This document shows, one piece after another, positions 33,627 through 46,319 of a DNA stretch of 64,000 nt. A program made the position numbers and the translations under genes. The notes below the pieces were generated by a model. That model did not search any database and was not told where the DNA came from. It was given only the letters and a program-made list of their open reading frames with translations. Numbering within the stretch: the first letter of the stretch is position 1; every line of letters starts with the position of its first letter. The stretch covers positions 4,425,001 to 4,489,000 of the forward strand of contig NEEC01000002.1 in NCBI GenBank assembly GCA_002189035.1, in the 5' to 3' direction. The stretch comes from Utricularia gibba. Its lineage: Eukaryota; Streptophyta; Magnoliopsida; Lamiales; Lentibulariaceae.

Positions 33627-35909
33627 TCACGCTTCAGTGGTAAATAAGCTATCATGAATGTTATCATCTTCAATCAGTTCGTCTTCAAGTAATGAGATTT
33701 GTTCCATATCTGCATCACAAAAAAATAAAATACGATCAGATTAGGCAATTAGAAAATATTATCAAATAATGATAATAAATAATGCTTCAGGCTTACCCTT
33801 GATCTCATTCCATAGCCAATATCTAGTGCACATTTGTGCTTCTAGAATATCTTCCTTCAACCTACTATGAAGAGTGGTAACAATTTTTCCACCAATACTG
33901 AAAGCGGATTCTGATGCTACCGTAGAAATAGGAATAGGTAGAATATCACTTATCATTTTCCTTAATGTAGGATGAGTGACATTGCCACTTACCGACCACC
34001 AATTAAGCACATTGAAATTTTCCATTCGTTGCAAGACCGGCTCTTTGAGATAGTAGTATAACTCTGATTCAAGGGGATTTGAAACAATTCTGAATTCGTT
34101 AGTCATGAATTGATCATACATCGACAAAGTGGACGATCCAGATCTACTCATAGTAACTGAACTAGATGCAGAAACATGGTCAACCGCCTTCAAAGATGAT
34201 AAACTCGAAATAGAAATATCTAGAGACTTGTATTCTTTTAAAAGATCTCTCACACTCTTCAACACTTCTTCAATATGAACACTAGCATTTTGCCATAAAT
34301 AAAAGGGAAATAGAATTCAATGAGCTTCATTTTATACCTTGGATCCAAAACCACAGGAACTCCTAAGATTAAATGACGAGTGTCCCAATATTTAGAGAAC
34401 TTGGCCGTCATCTCTTCTACCATTCCAGAAATGGTCTCATCTGCACTCTTAACCCATTCATTTAGTTGAATCTTGATTTCACAAACTGTAGGAAAAAATA
34501 AGTTGGTAATGGGGTGAAGAGTTTGTGAAAACAAGAGACTAGCCTTATAAAAAATCTCTGATTTGCCATAAATCTTATTAACTTTGACCCAATCATCTTT
34601 AATAGGAAGATATTTGTACTACCTCTCTATAAGTGCTACTAATGGAAACACATCTTTATAAAAAATAGCAGCTTGCAGCATCAAATATGTTGAATTCGAG
34701 CGAGTCTTGCAATCAAGTGTTAGCTTCTTGTCACCACCAATGCCAAATTGGTTTGTAGCATGATCAAATGTTTCAACTCTCTTTTGTGAAGGCGTCCAAA
34801 ACATAATACTCCGACGAATTTTTTCAATTGCTCTCTCAATCTTAGACAACCCAACTTCAACAATTAAATTCAAAATATGCGCATTACAACGCATGTGAAG
34901 TACTTGACCACCAAGAAGCAAATCTTTTGTTGAGAGCTTTAGGAGAATCAATTCCATCACAAGATCATTTGTTGAACAATTGTCAACAGTAGTTGTAGAC
35001 AACTTCCGATCAATATTCCACTTAATAAGCGATTGAAGCAACACATCTGAATTTACTCCAGTAGTATGTGGTGAAGGGACATAAACAAATCTGAAAAAAC
35101 GATAAGTAAATTGAGAGAAAAATCATAAACAAATCATAATGAAAATACTGCTAAATACATTCACTTATTTAAATGATATTAAAGGAACCTCAAGATACAA
35201 CTCTGTAGCTTCCAATCTTTATCAATAAAATGTGCCGTAACTGCCATGTATCCTTTCATATTATGATCGGCTGTCCACATATCTGTCGTAATTGCCACTC
35301 GATTTTTTGTTTTTTGTAACAATGAATAGCACTTGGATTTGTAACTCAGATGCATTTGACTAATATCCCTTTTGAGAGAATGCCGAGAAATCATAGAAAA
35401 TGCAGGATTCAGGCTTGCACAAAATCTTCTAAATCCGATATGCTCAACCATGACCAATGGATAATTATGTAAAACAACAGCTTTTGTGATTCCTCTAATG
35501 CCACTTTGGGATCAAAGTCAAACTTTTCAACTGCACCTTTTCTTCCAATCTGAAGAATAGATTTTCTAATATCCACTTTGACTTTTTTCTTGATATAAAT
35601 ATTATAGTAATGCTTCCAGAGACTTGAGGTGCCATTGGGTGTTTCTGTCGAAATGGTTCTCTTGCAATAATTGCATTCTGTCAACCATTTTTTTTCATCA
35701 AAGAATCTCCTAAAATGATTCCAAATATCTGAACTTCGTTTCCTTGTATTATTGCTTTGAGTCTCCTCTTCATTCCTTGTTGAGTCTGCTCTTAATCCAG
35801 AAGTATAGTCCTTGTCATTAATATCCGTTCCCAACCCTCTTATATTCTGCTCGTCTTCCATAATTTGTGGTCTTGTGGAAGATACAATAGAATCATCATT
35901 TGATGCCAT
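33627..35909 (-). pseudogene. hAT-superfamily transposase (BED finger, RICESLEEPER/Ac type), inactivated
   Basis: It would cut and paste hAT elements. Start ATG at 35909 (MASNDDS). Exon 1 (35909-35189) has a BED zinc finger (about 35742-35610; WNHFRRFF, CNYC, SLWKHY) and, after a one-base deletion near 35497, the block VEHIGFRRFCASLNPAFSMI and ITTDMWTAD. A phase-matched intron (35188-35091) leads to exon 2 (35090-33797), with VDNCSTND, MRCNAHILNLIV, KYWDTRHLIL, VVLDPRYKMKLIEF and the C-terminal dimerisation domain (STVASESAFSIGGKIV). A short exon 3 (33709-33627) ends the gene. Exon 2 has an in-frame TAG at 34619-34621 and a one-base deletion near 34288. Three lesions mean it is dead, though not very old. 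Confidence 0.88.
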
Positions 35910-36363
35910 CTCTTGAAATCTTATAATCAGAATGCACAAAATTAAACTAAACCACACAAATCTAATACACAATTAATAATAAACCCTAAATAGAGCAGAT
36001 AGAAATTGAATCAGTCAAATCTCAACGACCTATCTCAATGCCTAAACCATAACATGCATGACACCAAGTCAGCAACATGAAAAATCAAAAGACTACTCAA
36101 ATCCACAAACCCAAATCGACAAGGCTATCTCCGTCGCTGCAAAGCCCCCACTTCTTTCCACAAATATGAGCCCCATTGTCATTTAATTATTTAAGTAATA
36201 ATAATAATACTAAGTGTTAATAAATAATATGATGAAAACATGCTGACAGTGCACAACCTAACATTCTTAGTGGTGGAAGATTGAAATGCACGTGAACTAC
36301 AAATTATTCTGTATACGGGAGTTGCTGATGAAATAAGTTCATTCCCTGATCCGAATTACCCCA
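35910..36363. other. Spacer, no gene supported
   Basis: Contains the upstream region of the hAT relic and AT-rich DNA. No terminal inverted repeat was identified. Confidence 0.5.
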
Positions 36364-37740
36364 CATTTCACCCTAATGGACATTTGACAAAAGAAGATTT
36401 AATGTATGACTCTTCTATTCTCATGAATCTGAAACTGTAGTATATATATGATGCTCTTATCTTTATTGTATTAATGCTTTCATGTTGGGTATTCAATTTA
36501 CGTCAAATGTAGAGGCTAATATTCCGTTAACCAACTTTTCTATTGAAGAGGGATTTGAGTTTTATGTGTCCAAAAACAATGCACAATATCTCAAGTTTGT
36601 GTGTGGTACTTGTAAGGAGCATTTGACATGGAAAAATGCAGCGAATGATCAGGAGATAACATGTGCTTGTATTTGTTATGTACCACGATAACATCAGTTC
36701 TATATTGGATCTTAAATTTGTTTTCTTCATTGGAGAACTCTCAAAACCCAGTAGAATGATGTCCTTGGTTTGTGTTGGTTCATGCTACAAACACAAAAAC
36801 GTTTGATTGATGTCTGATATTGAGCTACGACACAAGGATGACTATCATCATGTTAAGAAAAATCGTGAAGTAAGATCTGGTTGGATTGCTAAGAAATTCC
36901 TTCGGAGTTTCACTCAAAAGCTAGGAATGATGATTTCAGAGTTACATCGAGAGGTTTTCAATGCTATCGGAGTGGATGTTCATGAGGAAACTTTGCACCG
37001 AGCTTGCAAGAAGGCAAAAGAGATCATTTTTTATCGACGTGTGGAGGAGTTTAGTCGTTTGAAGGATTTTAAGGAAAATTTCTTTAGTTAAATCCGGGGA
37101 GTACTTTCGTGATCAACACAGAAATCGTTAGTGAGGGAGAAGAGACGTTTAAAGCATGTTACATATGCCCCATAGTATTGATCCAAGGCTGGAGGACTTG
37201 TTATATGCCCTTTATTAATATCGACACTTGTCATGTGAAGATCGAAACTGCTGGTTTTATCTTTGTTGTCGTTGGCTTGGATTCCAATAATGGTACATAT
37301 CCATTTGCTTGGGCAATTTTAGGCAAGGATGCGAAGCAAATTAGATGTGGTTTTTAAATCTATTACATGATGATTTGAACATTGAGAGATTGGATGAAAT
37401 ATACATTATATCAGACCACGATGTATCTATTTGGGAAGCTATTGCCAACCTATTTTTGCGCTGTGAGGTAGTTCTAACTACAATCAACACAATCACATTT
37501 GCTTTTATAGATAATTTTATGTTAATTTGATGTTGTTTTATGTAGCATTGTCAATGCTTTAGGCATATACAACAGAATCTTAAAGGAAAGCCCAGTGAGA
37601 AAGATTGCGGAACAAGGCACCAGGGCATAATGGAAGGCTGAGACACATGCGCTGATGAAGATGAACGAGAAAGCGTATCTCTACATGTTACGTATCCCAC
37701 CAAAGCATTGGTGCATTGTTTTTTTTAGGCCATGTAGCAA
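36364..37740 (+). pseudogene. MULE (Mutator-like) transposase relic
   Basis: MULE transposases move Mutator-like elements. An N-terminal DNA-binding segment is visible at 36482-36691 (LGIQFTSNVEANIPL, then CGTCKEHLTWK). A central stretch follows at 36807-37091 (DIELRHKDDYHHVKKNREV, TLHRACKKAKE). The DDE core is at 37109-37470: NIDTCHVK with the first Asp, VVVGLDSNNGTYPFAWAI, WFLNLLHDDLNIE and IISDHDVSIWEAI with the second Asp. A GT-AG intron probably separates ...LFLRCE (ends about 37467) from HCQCFRHIQQNLKGK (starts about 37544). Frames change at least twice and stops intervene. The terminal repeats and SWIM finger were not found. Confidence 0.75.
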
Positions 37741-38040
37741 GTCTGATGCCCTATTGTTTTTTTTTAGGGGCGAGGTTGAAGCTGATAATCCCCTTGTTAG
37801 AGGTAATTTGAGTTTTATTGTATGAGCGTATTGTCGTAAGACATGACGGGGCCACACGTATGGCAAATGTCGCCTGCCCTAACATTTTGGGAGTAATGAT
37901 AGCAAGGGCCAAGAAAGGATGAGAGGGCCGAATACATAGCTCCACCCGTGATCGTTGGGAGTGGTCGTAGGCAAAGACATTGAAAGATTTGACTTGGCAA
38001 ATAGAGTATGTAGTTGCAGCATTTGGCAAAATCGAGGTGC

Positions 38041-38785
38041 GTATTCTATGCTATTAAGATTTGAGTATTCTTGACTGATGTTAAAGCAATGGTTTTTGAT
38101 AGTATTGTGCCTGAATTTTTAAATCTGTTAATACTTTATTGAAGTGTTTTATTGCAGCAATACAATTGATTCATTGAGACGATATTTTTGGAGGTTTGTT
38201 ACAATAACTAAGCAAATTGCTTTTTGATAATATTGTGCCTGAATTTTTAGGTCTGTAACTGTAGTATTGAAGTTTTTTATAATAACATTGTTGCTGATTT
38301 ATTGAGGTGATTTTTATGGGTCTATTACACAAGTAATTTAAGATCTGTTATAGTATTATATTTGAATGTGTTTTTAATAGTATTATGTATGATTTTTTAA
38401 GCTTTGTCATACAAGTATGCTTGATTGGTTAATGTCAGTTACAATAGTATTGTTGATTCATTGTGATAGGTATATCATGTTGTCATGCTGTCATAGTCAT
38501 TGATTAACTAGGAAGGCCAATGCACAATTATGTAGACACCTACTATTATGTAGACTCATACAGGGGGCTATATGATTAATCGCTACATGATGTCCATTCA
38601 TGCACAAGAGGAATCTATTCACGCACATTTGAGTGATAACATGACATGCACACTAGTACTCTTGTGGCTCATACATCTGAATTTTATCAAAGTTGTTTAT
38701 GTTTACCATTGGTGCTGACAAAGTTAGTTTTATGTTAGTCTTAGCTAGGACTTGGGGGCAAGTCTTGTGTCGTTGTAGCATAGTG
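38041..38785 (+). mobile_element. Athila-like 3' untranslated fragment preceding an LTR
   Basis: Non-coding. Its end (GGACTTGGGGGCAAGTCTTG then CGTTGTAGCATAGTG) is closely similar to the sequence just before the 3' LTR at 16751, including spacing. The left limit is not clear. Before about 38470 it is simply AT-rich. Confidence 0.55.
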
Positions 38786-40158
38786 TGATGAAACACATTT
38801 TCTCTGAATTTTATAATACAAAATAGTTATATGTTATTGTGGTTTAGGTTAGATAAATGTGGTTTTTTATGTTTGTAAGAGTTTACGTTAATTTTGTATG
38901 TTTATGTTAAAAGTGAACTAAATCCTTTGATTTAGTCCACCACTTTTGTTACTTATGTTTGACTAAGTTCAGGAGGGAGATCAACAGAAAATCAGACTTA
39001 CAAACGTGTGGAACAAGTGAAAAAGGGGCACAATATCCGAAAGAGACAAAGAGCACTGTTTTGCTGCCACCTGCAGTCTGCAAGTTCAGGCTGGAAACAA
39101 TGCTGGGGTCAGGAATAGTGCAGTGGAGTGAAGGAGAGGAGATATTTTTTCGAAAAAGAGGGAGAGAACGACGGAAGGAGCACAGAACACACGCAAGGGG
39201 GCTTCTCGCCAAATGCAAAAAACACCAACCAGAAGAGGGGAAGAAGGTCTTCATCGTCAAGAGCAGCACTAGAGCCCAGCCCAGCGCTACTATTCCGGGC
39301 CGTGAATAGTAGCAACCGGGCAACATAAAAGTCTTTATTTCCTTTATGTTTTCTAAATGTTTCGAGTTCTTTGTACCTGACTTGCTTACAATGTTTCTGT
39401 CCTTTTCGCCAACTTATCTGAATGAAATCATGTTTTATTTTCCAAGTATGAGTAGCTAAAATCTTAAGGATGCCTTAAAGTAAAGTATGGTGATGTGTGC
39501 TTAGGGTTAATAATGAAATTTATGTTTGTTTCTTAGCTCTTGTTTCTATTAATTCATGGGTAGACCTGAGGAGAGGAACAAGTAGCTTCACTACTTAGAT
39601 GCTTGATTTAGAGGTAGACCAAAAAATCAAGACGGGAGTAGTAGGTTTTAGTCCGGGGTAGAACTAGTAGTACCGGGTAGACCTAGTTTTATATGTTTTG
39701 CATGTGGGTAGACCGAATTGCAATGTTGGTTATGATATTGAGGTCTGACTTAGCCGAAAATATGATGAATGACTTGGGTAGATTTAGGATATTTGAAGTT
39801 GTGAGTATAGAAACATGGTAAATTAAATTAAGGATCTTAGCATTACACCACCTACAGACCCTTAAGGTATCTTTGTATTATTTTGAGTTAGAACTAGTAC
39901 TTGTTACCTTTCGCATTGAAACTTGATCTTATTTACCGAACTTGTTTACCACTGTTGGTCCGAGGTTAGACTAAGACCACTGTTATTCCGAATTATGCAT
40001 TTACTAAAACATTTAGCAAGTACAAGCTCTTCGTGATCGACCCCGAAATCTGCTATATAAGTTTTCTAAATTTCTATTTTGTGTAGATTAGGGCTTATAA
40101 ATTTATTTGATATTGATTTCTATTTTTATTGCAACGATATTAGGAATTTATGTTTATA
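38786..40158 (+). mobile_element. LTR of second Athila-like family, plus orientation
   Basis: It starts TGATGAAACACATTTTC and ends near TGTTTATA (other copies end TTTATCA). About 1373 bp. It contains the family's GGTAGACC-rich middle, which is the reverse complement of GGTCTACC in the minus-strand copies. As it is preceded by a polypurine-like region it is a 3' LTR, not a solo LTR. No primer-binding site follows. Confidence 0.8.
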
Positions 40159-40287
40159 AGGTAAGGAACATGAAGATCTAGATTTTTTGTTTTGTCTTAG
40201 TTTGATTCTGATCTTTTTTTTCTTTGATAGCAAAATAGTTGAACGATCATCCAAAAAGAGTGGTGAAAGTGTGAAGACTAAGCATCA

Positions 40288-41235
40288 ATGGAAATCATAG
40301 ATGGAGGTTGGAGAGCAGAAAATGGTTTCAAAGGAAATTATCTCCAAGCACTCGAAGAATCTTTTCTCAAGCTCAGTCCAAGATCAAATATTTGAGCCAT
40401 GCCTCATCTTCAATCGAAGGTGGATAATTGGAAGAAGAATTACCACATTATTTATGATTTTCTGAACAAATCAGGCACACGTTTAACAGCATAACCAACA
40501 TGTTGGATGCATCTGAAGATATGTGGATGGAAATCAAAGAAGTAGGTCTAGAACATCCTTTTTTATCTTTTCGTTATTATATTCTGCTACAATTACTAAT
40601 TTTTTTTGTCTTGTCTTGCTTGAAGCACAATGAGAAGCTGTATAACATTTTGAGGTTCAAGCAATGGCCTTTTTATAATGATTGGTGTTTTATTTTTAGT
40701 AAGAATAAAGCCACTGGTGAATTTGCAGAGGATGCTGCTCAAGCTATTGAATCAATGAAAGATGAAGTCTTTACGTATGCTGCAAATTATGTGGAAGCAA
40801 CAAAATTTCTAGAGTATATAGAGACCCCATCTGACCACCATTGGACTGATGATACTCCCACTTTTGAAGCTTCTTCTACATTTTCAGCAGATCAAAGTAA
40901 GATGAAGAAGTAAAACTCATCTGGATGGTGATCGTGCTGTGGGAGTCTGCTAAGAGGAGCAAGAAGAGGCCAGTGTTAGAACTTGATGCCTTCGTTGAGC
41001 AGTTGAAAGAAATGAACAGCCGCACCAATGCAGCAATATGTCAATTGGGTGAGATTCTTGTTTTTGAGAGTAAGCATCATAAAGATAGGGGTCGTGTAGC
41101 TACTGATATCATTAGGGGAATGCCACTTCAATTTAGCACCATGCAAAGACTATCTATAACAGAGATGATCATCGGAAATGCAACCAAGCTGCAGTTTGCA
41201 TGTTTCTTTTTATTTCATTTCAAAATAAAATAGTA
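40288..41235 (+). pseudogene. PIF/Harbinger accessory Myb/SANT-like DNA-binding protein, degenerate
   Basis: Harbinger elements encode a second protein with a trihelix Myb/SANT-like domain that helps the transposase bind DNA. From ATG 40288 the frame gives AENGFKGNYLQALEESFLKL, a stop, then PHLQSKVDNWKKNYHIIYDF, matching this domain. A one-base shift near 40470 leads to NMLDASEDMWMEIKE. A good intron (40542-40625) follows, then HNEKLYNILRFKQWPFYND and NKATGEFAED. The C-terminal helical part continues in another frame (40925-41235; DAFVEQLKEMNSRTNAAI). One stop and at least two shifts make it a pseudogene. It converges with the transposase at 42471-43761. Confidence 0.8.
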
Positions 41236-41239
41236 CCGG

Positions 41240-42470
41240 TGCCAGTGCAAATGCTTTCACTTTAATCTGCATATCAATTAAAGAATACTGTTATTCTTCA
41301 AACAAGTGTAAAACAACCGACGTTCTGCAAAAAAGATAAACATTTGGCCTGCTTTTTTACTGATTTGAGTGTTTTCGGCTAGCTGGAAGTGGGGGGATGG
41401 ATGTCGCCCCGCTCTGTTGTCGTCAGCCCAGAAAATTTTTACTGCTTTTTTACTGATTTGCACAGCAGTACCTCGGTGCTTGCAAGCATGCAGATCATAC
41501 AGCTACATCATCAGTGAGGCTGCTGGTAGCCACGGAAAATCAGTGAAGTATCTTAACATGCTAAAATTCATTATCAAAGTATCTAAGATTTTAAAGACAT
41601 TGGTAGCATACATGCACTTTCATTCACTCACTTGCAAAATACCTCAATTTTCAGAATTATCACAAATTAATGTTAATACACTTAATACTTTTATTAAACA
41701 TATTATTATTCATTTTTATTCATTAAAAATCATCATTTAAACGTCAATAGATATATATTATAGTTTTAAATAACTTTAGAATTTATTTCATTTTCAATTT
41801 TCGAAATCTCTTAATATGATTAATTATGTTTTTTTGTCAAACTAATAGTTATAAACACATGTTGATAAAAATTTTAAAATTTGTGATATAAATAAATGCT
41901 TAATCAATAGAATTAAGCTTCTTGTGTTTTATGATAAAAAAATTAGTTTTACTAAAATAAATATTCACATACAAAATAAAATCAAGCAATTAAGATTTCA
42001 ATTTTTTCATTAAATACCAATCTATAGATATGATTTATATATATTTTTTGTACATTTAAAATGGATATAAGCATTTTTTTAAAAAAACACTGTAATTCTA
42101 TAAATAACATATATAATTTATATTTAATTATCTATATTATAAAACATTATAATTAACATTTCTTTGTAAGATATAGTTAAAATAATCAATTTTCAAAAAA
42201 ATTAGGTTTTTTTTTTTAAATTTAAGAATTAAACACTTAATTAAAATCATAAAACACATCAACTCCAACTTACCGAAAGATCTATAATTTAACATAATAG
42301 ATGAATAAACCACAATGATATATGCCCCCCAAAAAAAAAGGCATGAAGGAGATATATGCTCAAAAAAATCAGAGAAAATAATCACAAAATAAAAGCTTAG
42401 CGTCACAAAGGAACACATCTATGGTATGAGATCTAAAGAATATTTTACACACACGAGGCTGAAGAACAAT
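41240..42470. other. AT-rich spacer between the two Harbinger genes
   Basis: Contains two direct copies of a 19-bp word CTGCTTTTTTACTGATTTG (about 41350 and 41443), otherwise AT-rich DNA without a gene. Confidence 0.5.
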
Positions 42471-43761
42471 TTACACAGCATCCAAGTCATCCAATGTTGC
42501 ATTTGCAAAATCATCCCTGAAATGTGTCCAGCCTTCTGTATTCCCAATGTTTGATATGTCTTCTTCTTCATCTTCATACTCTTGGGTATCAAGATTAGTC
42601 CAATCTTTAATGACTTCTTTTTCATATGGATCTATAAACATCTCTAGTCGAAGGAAGTTATGAAGGATAGCACAAACAAGAATAATTCTGTTTTGAGTCC
42701 TAATTGGATAGTAACTACAATTACGAAGTATCCCATCTTATTTTTATTAGCCCCCATGCTCTCTCAATAACATTTCTTGCACTTGCATGCCTCTTGTTGA
42801 ACAACTCTCATGCATTTTGTGGCCCTCTTGAACTTGCATCTCATTCCTTAAGATGATAGCGTACATCTCTATATCGTGTAAGAAAACCATCACTATTTGT
42901 GTAGCCATTATCACATAAGTAGTAGAAGACTACACAAAATAAATTTTCAATCATGAAGCTCAATCATATAATGTAAATGAATTGTAAATAAGTCTATAAT
43001 GTATTACCTTTGTGGACCGTCAATGCTTTTTTACGACAAACTCCATCATGAAGCACTCTACTATCAGCAGTGGATCCTTCCCAACCAGCTAAGACGTATA
43101 TAAATATAAGTTTATCATCACAAACTCCTAGTACATTAGTGGTAACTCGTCCTTTGCGGTTACGCCACTTCGCTTTGTTAATGGTTTTAACCTTGATATC
43201 AAAATATGAACCATCCAATACACCTAGACAATTCTACAACAAGAATAAAAGAGCATAAAGAAAATATAATTTAGATAATGAATCAAACAGGAAATTAGTA
43301 AGCTAAAAAAACATAACCTGAAAATACTTGAACTTGGATGTTGGGTTAGAGTTGTCAACTGGAGTAGGTTTTTTCAGCAACATTTCATGCAATGCAAGAA
43401 CCGCAACAAGAACCTTATTCAAATACTTAGATATAGTCCATGATGAACACTTAAAACTATATTTTTCTTCACGTGCTTTTCTATCATGAGATACAGCTGA
43501 TAGAAAAATTGCTACATGCTCTGCAACATCAAAGTATTTAGAAGGTTTAAGATTTCCATAACCTTTGAGAAGATAGACCAATTTATTGAATGCATCCTTA
43601 GTAAGTCTCAATTTTTCTAGAGAGACATTTCTTTCATCACTCAAAAGAGCATTTAAATGCTCAATTTCCCTTGGTATCTTTTCAGCGTATGAGTCTTGTA
43701 ACCTATGCTTTGGAGATCCAAGATAAGATTCCAAAATTAATAGAACCATAACTCGAGTCAT
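42471..43761 (-). pseudogene. PIF/Harbinger DDE transposase (HARBI1-like nuclease), inactivated
   Basis: Exon 1 (43761-43318) has DERNVSLEKLRLTKDAFNKL and AVSHDRKAREEKYSFK..., the helical N-terminal part. Exon 2 (43233-43008) carries the DDE core: VLDGSYFDIKV with the first Asp, TTNVLGVCDDKLIFIYVLAG and WEGSTADSRVLHDGV with the second Asp. Exon 3 (from 42929) starts FYYLCDNGYTNSDGF and RYRDVRYHLKE, then meets in-frame stops, a frame shift near 42730, and a recognisable end (MFIDPYEKEV ... DDLDAV). Introns obey GT-AG. Harbinger transposases target TAA/TTA sites. This copy is disabled. Its Myb/SANT partner gene is on the opposite strand downstream. Confidence 0.85.
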
Positions 43762-44665
43762 GTATAATTCCTCTCATACAAGATATGCAACTACTTGTAC
43801 AGTAGCTCTGACTCTTTAGGGTAGCATGCCTCCTATTAAATCAAAGAACTTATCAAATTTAAAAACAAGGTTGACTAGAATTTACATATCCAACAAGCAA
43901 TCAGGAATTAATAATAATATCAAAAATTTATCAATCAAGATTCTTTAATCATAAATTCAATAAAAATACAAGATTCAAACTCTGTTATTGTTATACTTCT
44001 ACGAGAGCAACAATGGCGGCTGCCTAGAAATCTCATCTTGCAGGGTTACGCTTTTGAGGTTGTGTGGAGATGCCTCCGCACTGGAAACATCAACAGCCAT
44101 CATTTAAAACCAATCCACCCTCAAAAACCCGATAATTCACCTCTCACATTGTATTCCAAAGACCCATATAAACCAAAATCCATAATCAGCACCAGAAACC
44201 CACACTAATGATCATGAATTTGCTCAAAAACTCACCAGAATTCACATTCCCCCACGATTTCTCACCACAACCCACAGCTTGTCAACACCCAAGGAAGCAA
44301 GAATTGGATACATAATATATTCTAAACATTGAACCCATGACTCCCAAAGTCATATTTTGATGAGAAATTCAACCCATCAAATAGAATTCCAAATTTTAAA
44401 CCAACAAAATTGAAGAGAACAGACCTGATTTGTACTAAGATATGCAAGCGCAAGACAAAGATGAGAGATGAATAAACATGGAAAGGCAAAATGGACTCCG
44501 AAATTCCTTGGAAACATGGGTTTTATCAAACGCAAGTGAGAGGTGAGTTTAAAAAAAGAATAGAATATGGGTTTAAAGTGGGATCTCAAAAGCACATGAG
44601 TATTTTTAAATCAAGTTACCAAATGAGACTTTTTTCTTAAAACCTCATGTTTAATATCGGTTTCA
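43762..44665. other. 5' flank of Harbinger transposase, no other gene
   Basis: Non-coding DNA between transposase and terminal repeat, with an internal weak inverted repeat around 44510-44690. Confidence 0.5.
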
Positions 44666-44697
44666 CCCATAAACCCATGTAACAAACAAGCTCTAGA
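44666..44697 (-). repeat. Probable terminal inverted repeat of PIF/Harbinger element
   Basis: On the minus strand it reads GAGCTTGTTTGTTACATGGG followed by TTTATGGGTGAAA, close to the GGGCTTGTTTGG-type ends of plant PIF/Harbinger elements. It lies upstream of the transposase as expected. The matching left end was not found. Confidence 0.5.
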
Positions 44698-44702
44698 AGA
44701 TA

Positions 44703-46310
44703 TGAGGAGAAGAAGAAATTCGAATCCAACTGTCCAGTGAAGAGACGTGAACACTCTTACGGTAAACAAAAGCCTAAATCACAAAAACCCCATGAATCAC
44801 CACCCCCTAAGAATAATCATCAAGATGGACCAACCCTTGTAGATGGAAATGCACCTGAGTCAGAGGTAAATCATTAAGGACAACACTTTGTTTTTCCTAT
44901 GCTACCTTCATTATAATTTAATATCATTGTAGAGAAATATGGGATTCTTCAATTGGAAATAGGTCACTGGTGGTATAAGCGATGCAAGCATTCCGACTGC
45001 CAGACCACGTACACCGGCATTGCCAATCAAAACCAAAGGCATATCTGATTTTCAAGAAGAACATGGTTCTAGTGTAACCAATGATCGAAAGGCTGTTATC
45101 ACTATCATAAACTCAAATTATATTCTACTATGTTGCTGCTGCACTTTATTTGCTCTATGCGTAGTCAAACAAGAGGTAGTGAACTAATGTTGAGGGTGAA
45201 GGAGGTTCCAAGGTATCTATTAAGGCTCGCATAATGGTTGTTGTTCAAAATGCAATAGGAGATGTAAGCAAACTAAAAAGTACAATATCAACCACTCCCA
45301 CACACCCAAAGCAGAAAATGCAGCCTCAAGGCTCAAGTAAGCATGAAAAAATTAAGCACCCTCCGCATTTACGTGTATATGGAATGCTTGATTATTTGAT
45401 GTTTGATTACGCATTGGCTAAATATTAATTTATTTTCAAAGTCATGGTTGAACAATTGGATTATCACTCATGGATGATGTGATGTAGGAAGATAGTTGAA
45501 TCATTCCATCTCGCAATTCAAGAAATGTATGAGTTTATGAGCTCTCAATACTACGACACAACTGAGCAGCGTCGAGCCAAGAATCTCGGACCATTATTCA
45601 TGGGAGGGAAAACCTTTGCCACCCCATACTTTGTCATGCCAACAGTTTCAAGGTTGCCTTGCTCTTATTCAAAAACTACTTTTTTGCCGTTAATCAGTTT
45701 GTCTTTTTCATTTTAGGGGTCATTTTTTTATGTTAATTTTGTGCAACTTTGCTGCCATTGAACCGGCGAGACAATGCGTCTTGTACTTAGATTCCATGAG
45801 CTCCACTAATATGATGGAGAAAAAAGTTGAAGAATTGCAAATGTAAGAATCTCTTTACAAGAATATGCATATTTAGTTTTAAGTTGCATATGCACGCATT
45901 CAGGTTAATATGGCATGTGTACAAGTCTATGGTCGAGAATTCTTCATCAGAAGAGGAAATTGTCAGGAACATTCCCCTTACTCCTATGCAGGTACGTAAT
46001 GCAATACAATCAGTATGCATAATATGCTTCCAAACCATTGATCTATTTCCTGGTACCACGTCAGCAAGGGTTGAGTAAATGCGGCATACACGTTCTTTAC
46101 TACATACGTCTATTTATGATCGAAGCGCCACTTGCAATTATACCCGAATCAAACATCGGATGGGTAAGTGTATGTTTGAATATCAATGATGCTAGTAAAA
46201 CCATTGTAGTCTTAGTAACATTGCTGTTGATTTCCTAGATGAGTCCGGTGTGGTTCGTTTATGAAGACATGAAAATTTTTGCTATGGATGAAGATTTGTA
46301 GACTTTAATT
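44703..46310 (+). pseudogene. Ulp1-like (C48) cysteine-peptidase relic, transposon-associated
   Basis: Exon-like pieces on the plus strand, separated by plausible introns: a charged low-complexity start (about 44703-44874), PRTPALPIKTKGISDFQEEH (about 45005), IVESFHLAIQEMYEF (about 45495), QCVLYLDSMSSTNMMEKKV (about 45771), WHVYKSMVENSSSEEEIV (about 45910) and RQQGLSKCGIHVLYYIRLF (about 46060). LDSM and the Q...CG.HVLYY block resemble the Asp and Gln/Cys regions of SUMO-protease-like C48 domains that plant MULE and other transposons carry. I did not find the catalytic His segment. No complete frame exists. Exon borders are inferred. Confidence 0.5.
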
Positions 46311-46319
46311 CGAAAGGTA

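Noticed and set aside
36482-37530. MULE pieces as a domesticated host gene (FAR1/MUSTANG type)
   Set aside because: Frames change and stops intervene between domains, so it is a relic.
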